Source of the DNA: Mesorhizobium tianshanense
Lineage (GTDB): Bacteria; Pseudomonadota; Alphaproteobacteria; Rhizobiales; Rhizobiaceae
Assembly: GCF_007830515.1 (NCBI RefSeq)
Contig: NZ_VLKT01000032.1
Coordinates: 1 to 64,000, forward strand
Length of the DNA: 64,000 bases
Reading direction: 5' to 3'
Positions within the stretch are counted from its first letter, which is position 1. Each line of letters opens with the position of its first letter. This document shows positions 52,165 to 61,985 of this stretch, piece by piece. Both the position numbers and the translations under genes were made by a program. The notes beneath the pieces were generated by a model. That model did not search any database. It saw only the letters and a program-made list of their open reading frames with translations, and was not told the DNA's origin.

Positions 52165-53358
52165 GTGAAGATTACGTGCGATATATTGGACACTCGTCTC
52201 AGTACACCGGCCGTTATCAATGCGACTCTGGATAAACTTAGCAATAAATTCGCCGATAGGCGCGCAAAACACTTGGGATATCCGTACAATCTCGACTTTG
52301 ATGCTTGGCCAATCTCTCAGTTCGGAAAGTTTTTTATCAATAACTTGGGAGACCCTTATGTCGGTTCACACTATGCGACTGAGGTCTGTGGCGTAGAGCG
52401 CGAGGTGGTCGACTGGTTCGCTCGGGTCTGGGAATGTGCCGATCCAGAAGAATACTGGGGAGCTGTGGGTGCGAGCGGAACTGAGGGCAATCTGTGGGCC
52501 CTATATCTTGCGCGAGAGACTCTTGGTAATCCGGTTCTGATACACTCCACAGAGGCGCATTATTCGGTTCCAAAGGCGGCGAAAATCCTCCGGGTCGAGG
52601 CTTTGACGTGCGAGGCCGACCATACCGGCGCCATCTGTCCGGATGCTTTGCGGGAGGTTGTCCAGGCAAATCGCCATCGCTGCGTCATTCTCGCATTGAC
52701 CTGTGGAACGACCATGAAAGGGGCGCACGATGATATCGCGTCCTGCATCAGCGTTCTGGACCAAGTCGGGATCGATCCCAGTCGGCGCTTCGTCCACGTC
52801 GATGGCGCCCTGAATGCAATGGTCCTTCCCTTCGTCGATGGCTTACCGAGTGGTATCCGTCCCTCCTTCCGGCACGGCATCGATAGTATGTCAACCTCGG
52901 GTCACAAGATGATCGGCACGCCGATGCCCTGCGGCGTCCTCGTAGTCCGACGCGAACATGTCCGTCGAGTGGCCTCCACCGTGAGCTACTTGCGCTCTGA
53001 TGATACTACCTTGATGGGATCGCGAAACGGCCACGCCGTTCTCGCGATATGGAACCGGCTGACGCGCCTCGGTATCGCCGGTTTCCGTCATTTTGCCCGA
53101 ACCTGCATCGAGCGTGCGGATGGCTTTGCGGGAGCACTACGCTCAGCCAGTGTACCGGTATTGCTCAATCCGTGCTCCTTGACGGTTGTGTTTCCGAAAC
53201 CGTCCGAGAGGCTCGTTAACGAATACCAGCTCGCATGTCATGGCAACTGTGCTCATGCGATTGTCATGCCAAACGTCAAAGCTGATCTCATTGACCGCTT
53301 CGTCGGCGACTATACCGCCGAGTGGCCCTGCAATTCTCGGCAAAAGGTGTTTTCATGA
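52165..53358 (+). CDS. PLP-dependent histidine decarboxylase-like enzyme
   Basis: This 397-aa group II PLP decarboxylase is of the Morganella histidine decarboxylase type. It shows GYPYNLDFD, the IHSTEAHYSVPKAA stretch, FVHVDGALNAM with the cofactor Asp, and STSGHKMIGTPMPCG with the PLP Lys. GTG 52165 follows GGAG. The family makes histamine from histidine, but serine and other amino acid substrates occur among relatives. It is the first of five tightly packed genes, so the amine probably feeds a small-molecule pathway. Confidence 0.8.
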   Translation: MKITCDILDTRLSTPAVINATLDKLSNKFADRRAKHLGYPYNLDFDAWPISQFGKFFINNLGDPYVGSHYATEVCGVEREVVDWFARVWECADPEEYWGAVGASGTEGNLWALYLARETLGNPVLIHSTEAHYSVPKAAKILRVEALTCEADHTGAICPDALREVVQANRHRCVILALTCGTTMKGAHDDIASCISVLDQVGIDPSRRFVHVDGALNAMVLPFVDGLPSGIRPSFRHGIDSMSTSGHKMIGTPMPCGVLVVRREHVRRVASTVSYLRSDDTTLMGSRNGHAVLAIWNRLTRLGIAGFRHFARTCIERADGFAGALRSASVPVLLNPCSLTVVFPKPSERLVNEYQLACHGNCAHAIVMPNVKADLIDRFVGDYTAEWPCNSRQKVFS

Positions 53359-54440
53359 ACGCTCATGTACAGCCCCAGTATCACGGCATCGAAGCACCAA
53401 GGCGCTACATCCACTACCGCTTCGATCGATCCATTACTCACGAGATCAAGGCACTTGAGACTGACAATTGGCATGGGCCTCTTTACATCATAAAGGACTA
53501 TGCGGTGATCGCCGCCTTCGCGTGGCTGGTCATCGGAGCAAGCTGGTGGTTCTATCCCCTGGCTGTGATAGTCATCGGAGCGCGTCAGCGAGGCATCTCC
53601 ACCATTTTGCACGATTGTGCGCACGGTGTGCTGACAAAGAATCGTGGGCTGAACTTCCTGCTCGGCACGCTGCTGACGGCTTGGCCCCTGTTTCAACGCC
53701 ACTTCGCCTACAAGGAGTCCCACGTCCACAGCCATCACCCCTACCTCGGGAGAGCAGATGCCGATCCTGACCTCGGGTTTTTCATCGCGGAAGGTGTCTT
53801 CACACCCCAAACGGACCGCTCCTTCGTTTGGAAGATCATCATCTTGCCGCTGCTTGGATCGAAAACCTACGCATATCTGAAGTATCTGCTCCGCAACAGA
53901 TACCGGATGATCCTAGACACCCTCTCTCGCAAGGAGAGCTCAACGCGGGTGAAACGCGAAGAGACATGGCGTTACGTGTTCGATTGCTGGGGCTTTTACG
54001 CGTTCTGGGCTTGTGTCGTAACGCTAGCTCTGGCCTACGGCTCCTTCCAGGAGCTTGTCCTTCTCTGGGTTGTTCCGTACCTCACCTCGTTTCACATCAT
54101 CGGCTGGTTCATCGAGATGTCTGAGCATTGCAGCTCCATTGACCGCCGAACCGTGGATCTGGAAATGACCCGGAATCGCCGCAGCCGTCATATCGAGAAG
54201 TGGCTGACCGCGATCAACGGCGACAACTATCATCTCGATCATCATCTCGATCCAGCGACCCCGCTCTGGCGCTTGCCCGAAGCACATGCGATCCGCATGA
54301 GGGACCCCGTCTATGCGGCGCACTGTTCCGAAGCGGGCGGGATCTTCCAGTCTGGCCCAAATGGCGAGCCTTCGATCCTGAAGCTGATCCGCGATCAGAA
54401 CCGGAAGCGCTTCGCCGCAAGCGTGGGATTGCGGGCCTGA
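53355..54440 (+). CDS. Membrane fatty acid desaturase/hydroxylase family protein
   Basis: This 361-aa di-iron membrane enzyme has three His boxes, HDCAHG, HVHSHHP and HLDHHLD, and hydrophobic hairpins between them. It overlaps the decarboxylase gene by 4 bp. Family members desaturate or hydroxylate acyl chains and small molecules; the rhizopine-catabolic MocD belongs to this superfamily. In this operon it probably oxidises a small amine derivative or an acyl group attached to it. No dedicated electron donor is encoded. Confidence 0.85.
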   Translation: MNAHVQPQYHGIEAPRRYIHYRFDRSITHEIKALETDNWHGPLYIIKDYAVIAAFAWLVIGASWWFYPLAVIVIGARQRGISTILHDCAHGVLTKNRGLNFLLGTLLTAWPLFQRHFAYKESHVHSHHPYLGRADADPDLGFFIAEGVFTPQTDRSFVWKIIILPLLGSKTYAYLKYLLRNRYRMILDTLSRKESSTRVKREETWRYVFDCWGFYAFWACVVTLALAYGSFQELVLLWVVPYLTSFHIIGWFIEMSEHCSSIDRRTVDLEMTRNRRSRHIEKWLTAINGDNYHLDHHLDPATPLWRLPEAHAIRMRDPVYAAHCSEAGGIFQSGPNGEPSILKLIRDQNRKRFAASVGLRA

Positions 54441-54460
54441 ACGCTACCATCGAGAAGAAT

Positions 54461-55825
54461 GTGTCTCCGGAGCACTCGAAGTTGACCAAAATCCAAAAAG
54501 ATGGCCCTGCAACACGATTGGAGCCAACGCCGGCCCTTCATGCGGAAACGACAGTTCTGCATGGGGGCTATCGCTGTGATCCGGCGACCCTGGCGACGAC
54601 TGTCCCGATCTATCTCTCGAACGCCTATGCGTTCGAATCCATTGACCACGCATCGGACGTCTTCGATCTCCGCCGGCAGGGGCGCACCTATTCGCGGTTG
54701 ATGAACCCGACGACGGATATATTCGAACAACGTGTCGCGGCTCTCGAGGGTGGCGTCGCCGCCTTGGCAACCTCCTCGGGACAGGCCGCGATAATGCTTG
54801 CGATCCTGAACATTGCCGTTACCGGGGACAATATCGTGAGCTCCGCGCACCTGTATGGCGGGACAATCAATCTGCTCGCCAGCACGTTTCAGCGGCTTGG
54901 GATTGAAACGCGCTTCGTCGATCCGAGCGATCCCGAGCGCTTCCGCGAAGCCTCGGACCACCGCACGCGCTGTTGGTTTGCGGAAGGGCTTCCCAATCCG
55001 AAGCTCAGCCCCTTCCCGATCGTCGAAGTGGGGGCGATCGCGCATGAAGTCGGGATTCCGCTGATCATCGACAACACGATGACCCCCCTCATTTCATGCC
55101 CTCTTAAGCTTGGCGCACATCTAACCGTGCAGTCCACTTCCAAATATATTTGCGGCCACGGCACCACGATTGGCGGCATTGTCGTCGACGGCGGCACCTT
55201 CGACTGGGCTGCTTATTCCGAGCGCTTTCCGTTGATGACGCGTCCTGATGTCTCCCATGGCAACATCCTCTGGCTCGATGCGGCGCGCGGTCTGCCAGGC
55301 CCCTATGGGGCCAGCCCGTTTCTGCTCAAGATGCGCAACACGCTCATGCGCGACTTTGGACCCTGCCCGTCGCCGTTCGCATCTTTTCTCTGCATCCAAG
55401 GCTTGGAAACGCTACCTCTGCGAATGCCACGACATTGCTCCAATGCCCGGCAGCTCGCCGACTATCTCAAGGCGCATCCTGGTGTTGTCGACGTGACCTA
55501 TCCGCCTTTTGGCGGAACGGCTGAACGGCAGCGCGCCGTGCAGAACATGGGCGATCATGGCGGCCCCATGATCGTGTTCGAGATCGCTGGAGGCATCGAG
55601 GCCGGGGGCCGTTTTATCGAGCGCTTGCGACTCGCCTACCACGTCTCAAATATTGGCGACGCGAGAACGCTCGCCACACATCCAGCCTCGACAACACATG
55701 CTTCGGTCCCGCGCGAGGCGCGCCTTGCTGCCGGGGTTCGCGATGGAACAATCCGGATCTCCGTCGGACTTGAGCATATTGACGATATCATCGCCGATCT
55801 CCGGCAAGCCCTTGAGGGCGCCTGA
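54461..55825 (+). CDS. Cys/Met-metabolism PLP enzyme (cystathionine gamma-synthase/lyase family)
   Basis: This 454-aa PLP enzyme of the trans-sulfuration family has YSRLMNPTTDIFEQRVAALE, SSAHLYGGTINLL, IIDNTMTPLISCP and the PLP Lys in TVQSTSKYICGHGTTIGG. The TGA 20 bp upstream and the frame favour GTG 54461 as start. Relatives are O-acetylhomoserine sulfhydrylases and methionine gamma-lyases. It may add or remove a sulfur group on the operon's product. Confidence 0.8.
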   Translation: MSPEHSKLTKIQKDGPATRLEPTPALHAETTVLHGGYRCDPATLATTVPIYLSNAYAFESIDHASDVFDLRRQGRTYSRLMNPTTDIFEQRVAALEGGVAALATSSGQAAIMLAILNIAVTGDNIVSSAHLYGGTINLLASTFQRLGIETRFVDPSDPERFREASDHRTRCWFAEGLPNPKLSPFPIVEVGAIAHEVGIPLIIDNTMTPLISCPLKLGAHLTVQSTSKYICGHGTTIGGIVVDGGTFDWAAYSERFPLMTRPDVSHGNILWLDAARGLPGPYGASPFLLKMRNTLMRDFGPCPSPFASFLCIQGLETLPLRMPRHCSNARQLADYLKAHPGVVDVTYPPFGGTAERQRAVQNMGDHGGPMIVFEIAGGIEAGGRFIERLRLAYHVSNIGDARTLATHPASTTHASVPREARLAAGVRDGTIRISVGLEHIDDIIADLRQALEGA

Positions 55826-55827
55826 TT

Positions 55828-56613
55828 GTGGTCGCGATGGTAGACAGCAGTCCGGCGATCGTTGGTGTCGTTTCCAACCGCCAGACAGTGGACGGCGTCG
55901 GCTATGAGACCGTGCGCGTCCGTTATCTCGAAGCCCTGCGTTCGACCGCGCGTGTTTTACCGCTCGTAATCCCAGGGGGACTTGAGCAAGAGAATTTGCG
56001 AGCCTGCCTTTCGGTCCTCAATGGGGTGCTGCTGACCGGGGCGGAGTCGAATGTCTCGCCCTCACTTTATGGGGGGCCAGAAGCTTGTCCAGAGACGCTC
56101 GATCTCGACCGGGACCGGACAAGCATTGCTGCGATCAAGATTGCTCTATCGTCGGGCATTCCGCTGTTAGGGATCTGCCGTGGGTTGCAGGAACTCAATG
56201 TTGCGCTTGGTGGCACCCTCTCAAGTGACCTTTCGGAAGGTGAAGGTCTGATCACCCATGTGGAAAACCTTGCAATCCCGCGCGACCTTCAATACGCCCG
56301 CTCGCATGCAGTCCTAGCCGAAGGCCACGGTTACATCGCCCAGTGCATCCGTCACTCGCAACAGAATCCAGTCCTGGTCAACACCCTGCATCGGCAGGGG
56401 ATCGCGCGTTTGGCTGATGGCCTTGAGGTTGATGCGCGATGCGTGGACGGCGTCATCGAAGCCGTATCCGTAAAGGACGCGGCGACGTTTGCCGCCGCCG
56501 TGCAATGGCATCCTGAATGGTTTCACAAAGAGGATCCACTCAGCGTCGAGATCTTCCGTGCATTCGGCGAAGCCTGCCGCTTGCACATGATAGGAACAAA
56601 GTTACAGCCATGA
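55828..56613 (+). CDS. Class I glutamine amidotransferase-like hydrolase (PuuD-like)
   Basis: This 261-aa protein is of the gamma-glutamyl-GABA hydrolase (peptidase C26) type. The nucleophile Cys is in LGICRGLQELNVALGG and the His/Glu pair in QWHPEWF. It starts at GTG 55828 or ATG 55837, directly after the preceding stop. Relatives hydrolyse gamma-glutamyl amides. With an amine-forming decarboxylase in the operon, it could remove a gamma-glutamyl protecting group, though no matching ligase is present in the window. Confidence 0.8.
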   Translation: MVAMVDSSPAIVGVVSNRQTVDGVGYETVRVRYLEALRSTARVLPLVIPGGLEQENLRACLSVLNGVLLTGAESNVSPSLYGGPEACPETLDLDRDRTSIAAIKIALSSGIPLLGICRGLQELNVALGGTLSSDLSEGEGLITHVENLAIPRDLQYARSHAVLAEGHGYIAQCIRHSQQNPVLVNTLHRQGIARLADGLEVDARCVDGVIEAVSVKDAATFAAAVQWHPEWFHKEDPLSVEIFRAFGEACRLHMIGTKLQP

Positions 56614-57533
56614 AGAATGCTTATCTGTCGTCGATCCTTGGAGCCGGTTTCGCCCTCCTCGCAGCTCTGTCCAATGGAACCGTCGGGGTGCTTTCACGGT
56701 CCGCCTTTAATGAAGGGCTCGACCCCACTGCGGTCGCATTCTGGCGTTGCGGCATTGCGCTTTCGCTACTCTCGATCGTCATCCTTTTGAGGTCTGGGGG
56801 CTTGGTTCGACTCCTCGCCGCTTTCACCGGATCATGGAAGATCGCCGTCTGCTCTACGCTTGGCATCTTCACGCTTTATCATTTCGAAACCCAAGCTTTC
56901 GCCTACGCGCCGCTCCCACTTGTTGCCATCCTTGTTTTTACTGGCGGCCTTGGTGCAATCGCGCTCGACATCCTCATACTTAAGGAAAGGGTGACCACGC
57001 GAAAGGCGTTCGCCATGACCATGGTTGTCCTTGGAGGCTACTTCCTGATCGCCGGCGACGGCATGATGGCTGGAAGCATTATCGGCGTCAGCCTCGCCCT
57101 TATTGCAGGGCTAGGCTACGCCAGCTTTATTTTCGCTTGGAAGTTCTTCAAGCTTCGCTCGTCGCTAGAAACCTTCTGGTGGTTCCTGGCTTATGGCTTT
57201 GTCATGCTCGCTGTTCCCTATGCCTGGAGCGGCGCGCCAATCCCGTCAGCGAACACGCTTCCAACCTTGCTATCGCTGGGGATTATCCCGTCGTTCTGCG
57301 GTTTCTACTGCACAATCCTCGCCCTTCAGCATATCGAGGCTTACAAGACGCAGGTCATCGAATCGAGCGAGCCGTTCTTTTCCGCCCTCTTCGCAGCGGT
57401 GTTCTTCGGCGAATGGCTGACGGGTCCAGGAATGCTCGCGGCATTGGCCATCATTGTCGGTGCGTTGATCACATCCATGCCTGAGCGCGGTGTCATCTCC
57501 ATCCAAGTACACCCAATTGGCGAAGGGGAGTAG
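56610..57533 (+). CDS. EamA/DMT-family exporter
   Basis: This 307-aa membrane protein has ten hydrophobic helices in two EamA repeats. It overlaps the previous gene as ATGA. DMT exporters move metabolites or amino acid derivatives out of the cell. As last gene of the operon it probably exports the product made by the four upstream enzymes. Confidence 0.85.
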   Translation: MKNAYLSSILGAGFALLAALSNGTVGVLSRSAFNEGLDPTAVAFWRCGIALSLLSIVILLRSGGLVRLLAAFTGSWKIAVCSTLGIFTLYHFETQAFAYAPLPLVAILVFTGGLGAIALDILILKERVTTRKAFAMTMVVLGGYFLIAGDGMMAGSIIGVSLALIAGLGYASFIFAWKFFKLRSSLETFWWFLAYGFVMLAVPYAWSGAPIPSANTLPTLLSLGIIPSFCGFYCTILALQHIEAYKTQVIESSEPFFSALFAAVFFGEWLTGPGMLAALAIIVGALITSMPERGVISIQVHPIGEGE

Positions 57534-57539
57534 GGCTAT

Positions 57540-57850
57540 TTCCAAAGGCCAATATGCCTATGGACCGCGGGAGTGCTATTGCGTGGACAAATGGTCAAGA
57601 TCGAGGTCGACACGCCGGAGCAACTGGACAGTGTGTTGGCACCGGCGTCGACGGGGTCTCCTGGACAACCTTTCGATCGAGGAGCTAGTGGGTGGCGATG
57701 GTCGGCGGCCGCGCGGTAAACGAGGCGTCCTGGCATGTAACACCCAGGACAGCGCCAGCGATTGCCGCGACCGGGTCGACCTCACCTCGGTCGGATGGAT
57801 CACGCAAAGGTGCCGATTCTCGCTATCGGGCTGGACACATGCTGGGAGGA
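57540..57850 (+). pseudogene. Nicotinate-nucleotide pyrophosphorylase (NadC) C-terminal remnant
   Basis: Pieces in shifting frames read IEVDTPEQLDSVL, LLDNLSIEELV, AMVGGRAV and DLTSVGWITQ, the well-known end of NadC. Several frameshifts rule out function. NadC copies occur on rhizobial symbiotic plasmids. Confidence 0.6.
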
Positions 57851-58010
57851 GGGTAGTTCGTGTTGGTAGATCATCTGTCGACTTCAAAAGGGAAGTCGCC
57901 CCGACAATGCCGAGCCCTCTTAGTTCACTACTTAGCTCAGGCCAGCAGCGCCAGTCCCAAACTCGAACGTTAAGCGGCTACCGCGCTAAATCCTGCTCTC
58001 GAAATCACCC

Positions 58011-58214
58011 ATGACCCGACGATACGACATTGAGAAGACGCCCGAAGGCTCGTGGGACATCATCGACGTGTTCACCGGGCAGCCGGTTGTCGAGGTAGGC
58101 GTCCCTTTGATCGACATGTCCATCGACGAAGCCGACGATCTAGTCAACCTTCTCAACTACCGCGACAGGGAACAGCGGTCGGACGTTAGAGGGCTTCCAC
58201 GGCCGCCGCTTTAG
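58011..58214 (+). CDS. Small conserved hypothetical protein
   Basis: This 67-aa acidic protein (MTRRYDIEKTPEGSWDIIDV, then IDEADDLVNLLNYRD) has coding-like composition and no membrane segment or known domain. Similar short proteins are common on rhizobial replicons as I recall. The ribosome site is weak. Confidence 0.5.
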   Translation: MTRRYDIEKTPEGSWDIIDVFTGQPVVEVGVPLIDMSIDEADDLVNLLNYRDREQRSDVRGLPRPPL

Positions 58215-58452
58215 TGCGTTTCGGTTGCGGCAGGGCGGCTTTGCGATTCACGGTGCGAGTTGCGGGCTCCCTTTATTGCTGGCGACCCGGGACTAGGTCT
58301 TGACCTCCGCCCGGCGCCTCCTGCCGCACCAGGGTGTGACCGGGCATGATCACGAATATCACCAATCCGTGGGCGGATTCTCTCTGCACGGAACCGCAGG
58401 GTCCCCTCCGCCCCTTGCCATCGAAGCTGCGAAAACCAGCGGGAGAGGCACG

Positions 58453-60186
58453 ATGACCTCTCCGCTCACCCACATTCCTAAAGGGTCGCGCCGACGTCCC
58501 CTGACGATCTGGGACATTGTCGCAGTTCTGCTTGTGCTCGGCGCCCTGGTCCTGCTGGCAGAGGGGAGCCGCGCGCTGGTGCAGCCTCTGCCAGAGCCGG
58601 GCTTGGTCCAGATCAGTCTCGACCCGTCCGCCTTGCCGGAATACGCGCTCCGCACCTCGCTGCGCATGCTCGCGGCAATGGGGCTGTCGCTTCTCTTCAC
58701 TTTCACCTATGCGACATGGGCGGCCAAGAGCCGCCGCGCCGAGCTCGTCCTGGTTCCCTTGCTGGACATCCTCCAGTCGGTGCCGATTCTCGGCTTCATC
58801 TCGGTCACCGTTGTTTTCTTCACGTCGCTGACGCCCGGACGCGTTCTGGGCGCAGAGTTCGCCGCCATCTTCGCCATCTTCACCAGCCAGGCCTGGAACA
58901 TGGCATTCAGCTTCTACCAGTCGCTGCGCACCGTCCCTTCGGAACTCTCCGAAGCCTCGCGGTCCTTCCGCCTCAATCCCTGGATGCGCTTCTGGAAACT
59001 TGAGGCGCCATTCGCCATGCCCGCGCTCGTCTGGAACATGATGATGTCGATGTCGGGCGGATGGTTCTTTGTGGTGGCCTCCGAGGCGATCACCGTCGGC
59101 GACACAACCGTCACGCTGCCCGGAATCGGCTCCTACATCGCGCTGGCCATCCAGCGGCGGGAGCTCGGTGCCATCGGCTGGGCGATTGGCGCCATGCTCG
59201 TGGTAATTCTGATCTACGACCAGCTTCTGTTTCGGCCTCTGGTCGCCTGGTCTGACCGGTTCCGCTTCGAACAGGAGACAGGCGCAGCCGCACCACGCTC
59301 CTGGGTCCTGACGACGTTGCGCCGTTCCCGCCTCGTGTCACTCGCGACCGCGCCGCTGGCCGCGTCGTGGCGCTGGACGTACAGGGCTTTTCCAGTATCG
59401 ATCGGCAGGGCTGGCGCCATCCAGGCGACCGAGGGCACCGCGCGCGTGCTCGACCGCCTGTGGTACGTGGTGATTGTGCTGGTCACGGGTGCGGCCATCT
59501 GGAAGATCACCGACTTCATATTGACCGGCGTCACGCTTTCGGAGGTCGCAACCGCTGCCCTCCTGGGCCTTGCGACCATGGTGCGTGTCTTCGTTCTAAT
59601 CGCCCTTGCCAGTGTCATCTGGGTGCCAATCGGGGTGTGGGTGGGCCTGCGTCCCGAAGCCGCCCGGATTGCCCAGCCGATTGCCCAGTTCATGGCAGCC
59701 TTCCCCGCCAATCTGATGTTCCCGCTCGCTGTTGGGGCCATCGTCGCCCTGAACCTCGATCCGGATGTCTGGCTGAGCCCGCTCATGATCCTCGGCACCC
59801 AGTGGTATATCCTGTTCAATGTTGTCGCCGGCGCCTCGATGATCCCCAGCGAGCTGCGCGATATCGGCTCCAGCCTACGCATCCGCGGCTGGCTCTGGTG
59901 GCGCCGCATCGCACTGCCGGCGGTGTTCCCATTCTACATGACCGGCGCCATTACCGCCTCGGGCGGTTCGTGGAACGCTAGCATCGTCGCCGAGTTCGCG
60001 AGCTGGGGCGATACCACGCTCAAGGCGCACGGCCTCGGCGCCTATATCGCCGAGGCGACCGAGGCGGGCGACTTTCATCGCATCGTGCTCGGCATCGCTG
60101 TGATGAGCACCTTCGTCGTCGTCATCAACCGTGCGTTCTGGCGTCCGCTCTATCGCTACGCCGCACGCAAGTTCCGGCTGGGTTGA
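58453..60186 (+). CDS. ABC transporter permease, duplicated domain (NitT/TauT-like)
   Basis: This 577-aa membrane protein has two BPD_transp_1 permease domains in tandem (about 60-285 and 360-570). EAA loops are LSEASRSFRLNPWMRFWKLEAPF and its second-domain counterpart near IPSELRDIGSSLRIRGWLWW. GGGAGAGG precedes ATG 58453. One chain therefore replaces the usual permease dimer. The substrate type may be an anion or organic acid, by family only. Confidence 0.85.
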   Translation: MTSPLTHIPKGSRRRPLTIWDIVAVLLVLGALVLLAEGSRALVQPLPEPGLVQISLDPSALPEYALRTSLRMLAAMGLSLLFTFTYATWAAKSRRAELVLVPLLDILQSVPILGFISVTVVFFTSLTPGRVLGAEFAAIFAIFTSQAWNMAFSFYQSLRTVPSELSEASRSFRLNPWMRFWKLEAPFAMPALVWNMMMSMSGGWFFVVASEAITVGDTTVTLPGIGSYIALAIQRRELGAIGWAIGAMLVVILIYDQLLFRPLVAWSDRFRFEQETGAAAPRSWVLTTLRRSRLVSLATAPLAASWRWTYRAFPVSIGRAGAIQATEGTARVLDRLWYVVIVLVTGAAIWKITDFILTGVTLSEVATAALLGLATMVRVFVLIALASVIWVPIGVWVGLRPEAARIAQPIAQFMAAFPANLMFPLAVGAIVALNLDPDVWLSPLMILGTQWYILFNVVAGASMIPSELRDIGSSLRIRGWLWWRRIALPAVFPFYMTGAITASGGSWNASIVAEFASWGDTTLKAHGLGAYIAEATEAGDFHRIVLGIAVMSTFVVVINRAFWRPLYRYAARKFRLG

Positions 60187-60198
60187 AGGGAGATCGTC

Positions 60199-61500
60199 AT
60201 GGACACTGCACCACTGCTCGACATTCAGGCCGTTCGTAAATCTTTCCCCAAGCCTGACGGTGGCGAACTGCTCGTCCTCGAGGGAGTCGACCTGAAGCTT
60301 CAGGAAGGCGAAATCGTCGGCCTGCTCGGCCGGTCGGGATCTGGCAAGTCGACGCTGCTCAGACTGATCGCGGGGCTTTCATTTCCCGCAGCCGGCTCGA
60401 TCAGCTATCTGGGGCAGGCCGTGACCGAACCCCCTTCCGGCATCGCCATGGTCTTTCAGAGTTTCGCGCTGTTCCCCTGGCTGACGGTGCACGAAAATGT
60501 CGAAATCGGGCTCGAGGCGCTTGGCCTGCCAAGAGAGGAGATCCATCGCCGATCGCTCGAAGCCATTGACCTGATCGGGCTCGACGGCTTCGAATCAGCT
60601 TATCCGCGAGAGTTGTCGGGGGGTATGCGCCAACGCGTCGGTTTCGCCCGCGCGCTCGTCGTTAATCCCAACATCCTCCTCATGGACGAGCCGTTCTCGG
60701 CGCTCGACGTGCTGACCGCCGAGACTCTGCGCACCGACTTCCTCGACCTCTGGTCGGAGGGGCAGCTTCCCATCAAGGGCGTGATCCTGGTCACCCACAA
60801 CATCGAGGAAGCGGTTCTGATGTGCGATCGGATTCTCGTCTTCGGCAGCAATCCGGGACGCATACTCAACGATATCAGGGTCGACCTGCCGCAGCCCCGC
60901 GATCGTCTTGATCCTGGTTTTCGCGACCTCGTGGAGCGTATCTATGTCGAGATGACGGCCAAGCCCCCCGCGGAAGGGTCGGGCACGCGAGCCGAGCGGT
61001 TTCCGGGGGCCGGCATCGGGACCATCCTGCCGCGGGTGTCATCGAACCTGCTGTCCGGCTTGCTCGAAGCGGTCGCCGGCGCGCCCTACGCCGGGGAGGC
61101 CGACCTTCCCGTCATTGCGGCATCGCTGCACATGGAGATCGACGATCTGTTCCCGGTCGCCGAAACGCTTCAGATGCTCCGGTTCGCCGAACTGGTCGGG
61201 GGAGACATCCGGCTGATCCCGGAAGGCAAGCGCTTCGCCCAAGCCGACGTCGACGAACGCAAGCAGCTCTTTGCAAAGCACCTGCTGACCTATGTGGCTC
61301 TCGCCGCGCACATACGCCGTATCCTGGACGAGAGGCCAACCCACCGGGCGCCCTGGAGCCGGTTCTCGGACGAGCTCGAGGACCACATGTCGCCGGACGC
61401 AGCCGAAAAGACGCTGAGGGCTATCATCAGTTGGGGCCGCTATGGGGAAGTGTTTGCCTACAATGACGAAACGCAAAACTTCAATCTGGAAAATCCCTGA
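60199..61500 (+). CDS. ABC transporter ATP-binding protein with C-terminal AAA-associated domain
   Basis: This 433-aa ATPase has Walker A GLLGRSGSGKSTLL, Q-loop MVFQSFALFPWL, signature LSGGMRQRVGF, Walker B ILLMDEPFSALD and switch THNIEEA. Residues about 280-420 form the AAA-associated domain (DUF2000-range helical region with LPEGKRFAQADVDERKQLFA-like text). It lies 12 bp after the permease gene. No substrate-binding protein is encoded beside the pair. Confidence 0.85.
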   Translation: MDTAPLLDIQAVRKSFPKPDGGELLVLEGVDLKLQEGEIVGLLGRSGSGKSTLLRLIAGLSFPAAGSISYLGQAVTEPPSGIAMVFQSFALFPWLTVHENVEIGLEALGLPREEIHRRSLEAIDLIGLDGFESAYPRELSGGMRQRVGFARALVVNPNILLMDEPFSALDVLTAETLRTDFLDLWSEGQLPIKGVILVTHNIEEAVLMCDRILVFGSNPGRILNDIRVDLPQPRDRLDPGFRDLVERIYVEMTAKPPAEGSGTRAERFPGAGIGTILPRVSSNLLSGLLEAVAGAPYAGEADLPVIAASLHMEIDDLFPVAETLQMLRFAELVGGDIRLIPEGKRFAQADVDERKQLFAKHLLTYVALAAHIRRILDERPTHRAPWSRFSDELEDHMSPDAAEKTLRAIISWGRYGEVFAYNDETQNFNLENP

Positions 61501-61756
61501 GGAGCGGTAATTTCCAGAATAGCGGTGTATTGTGAATTGAGGACGCGGCGATTGGAAGAGACTCAACATTAAAAACTTATTTGGTGACACTGGATTTAAT
61601 TTAGGCTCCCGTCGATCAAAGTTCCGACCAAGCACCCCCTGCATATCTGGGCTGGGTCGCCTTGACCGGTTTCGTACGGTTTCAATCATCGATTGATGTC
61701 TTGTCGCGAGACGCGCAATATCGAATTCCGTTGGCGCCTTTGGGTACGAGGGTAGC

Positions 61757-61981
61757 ATGAGCGTCATCCGTAAAGCCGGCCCAATTTCTACGGCAGAGCA
61801 GGTGGTTGCCTTACTTCTCGACAGGGCGGATCATGAGGACATTGTATCGGTCAAAGCTACAATGAAAGAAGCTCGCGATGCTGCACCATATCTGCTGGAA
61901 AGCGACGAAGAACCAACCGAGGTTGTCGTGACGGTTGCAACCGTCCGCGGCCTGTTCGTTGCCTTTGACAGCCGAGAGTAG
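61757..61981 (+). CDS. Small hypothetical protein
   Basis: This 74-aa acidic protein starts MSVIRKAGPISTAEQVVALL after GAGGGTAGC. It has helical and beta propensity but no recognised domain. It is adjacent to a DUF982 gene with a 4-bp gap, so the two may be co-expressed. Confidence 0.5.
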   Translation: MSVIRKAGPISTAEQVVALLLDRADHEDIVSVKATMKEARDAAPYLLESDEEPTEVVVTVATVRGLFVAFDSRE

Positions 61982-61985
61982 CCTC

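Noticed and set aside
61695-61712. Palindrome CAATCATCGATTG considered as part of a nod box
   Set aside because: The full nod-box consensus is not present and the genes downstream are small DUF proteins.
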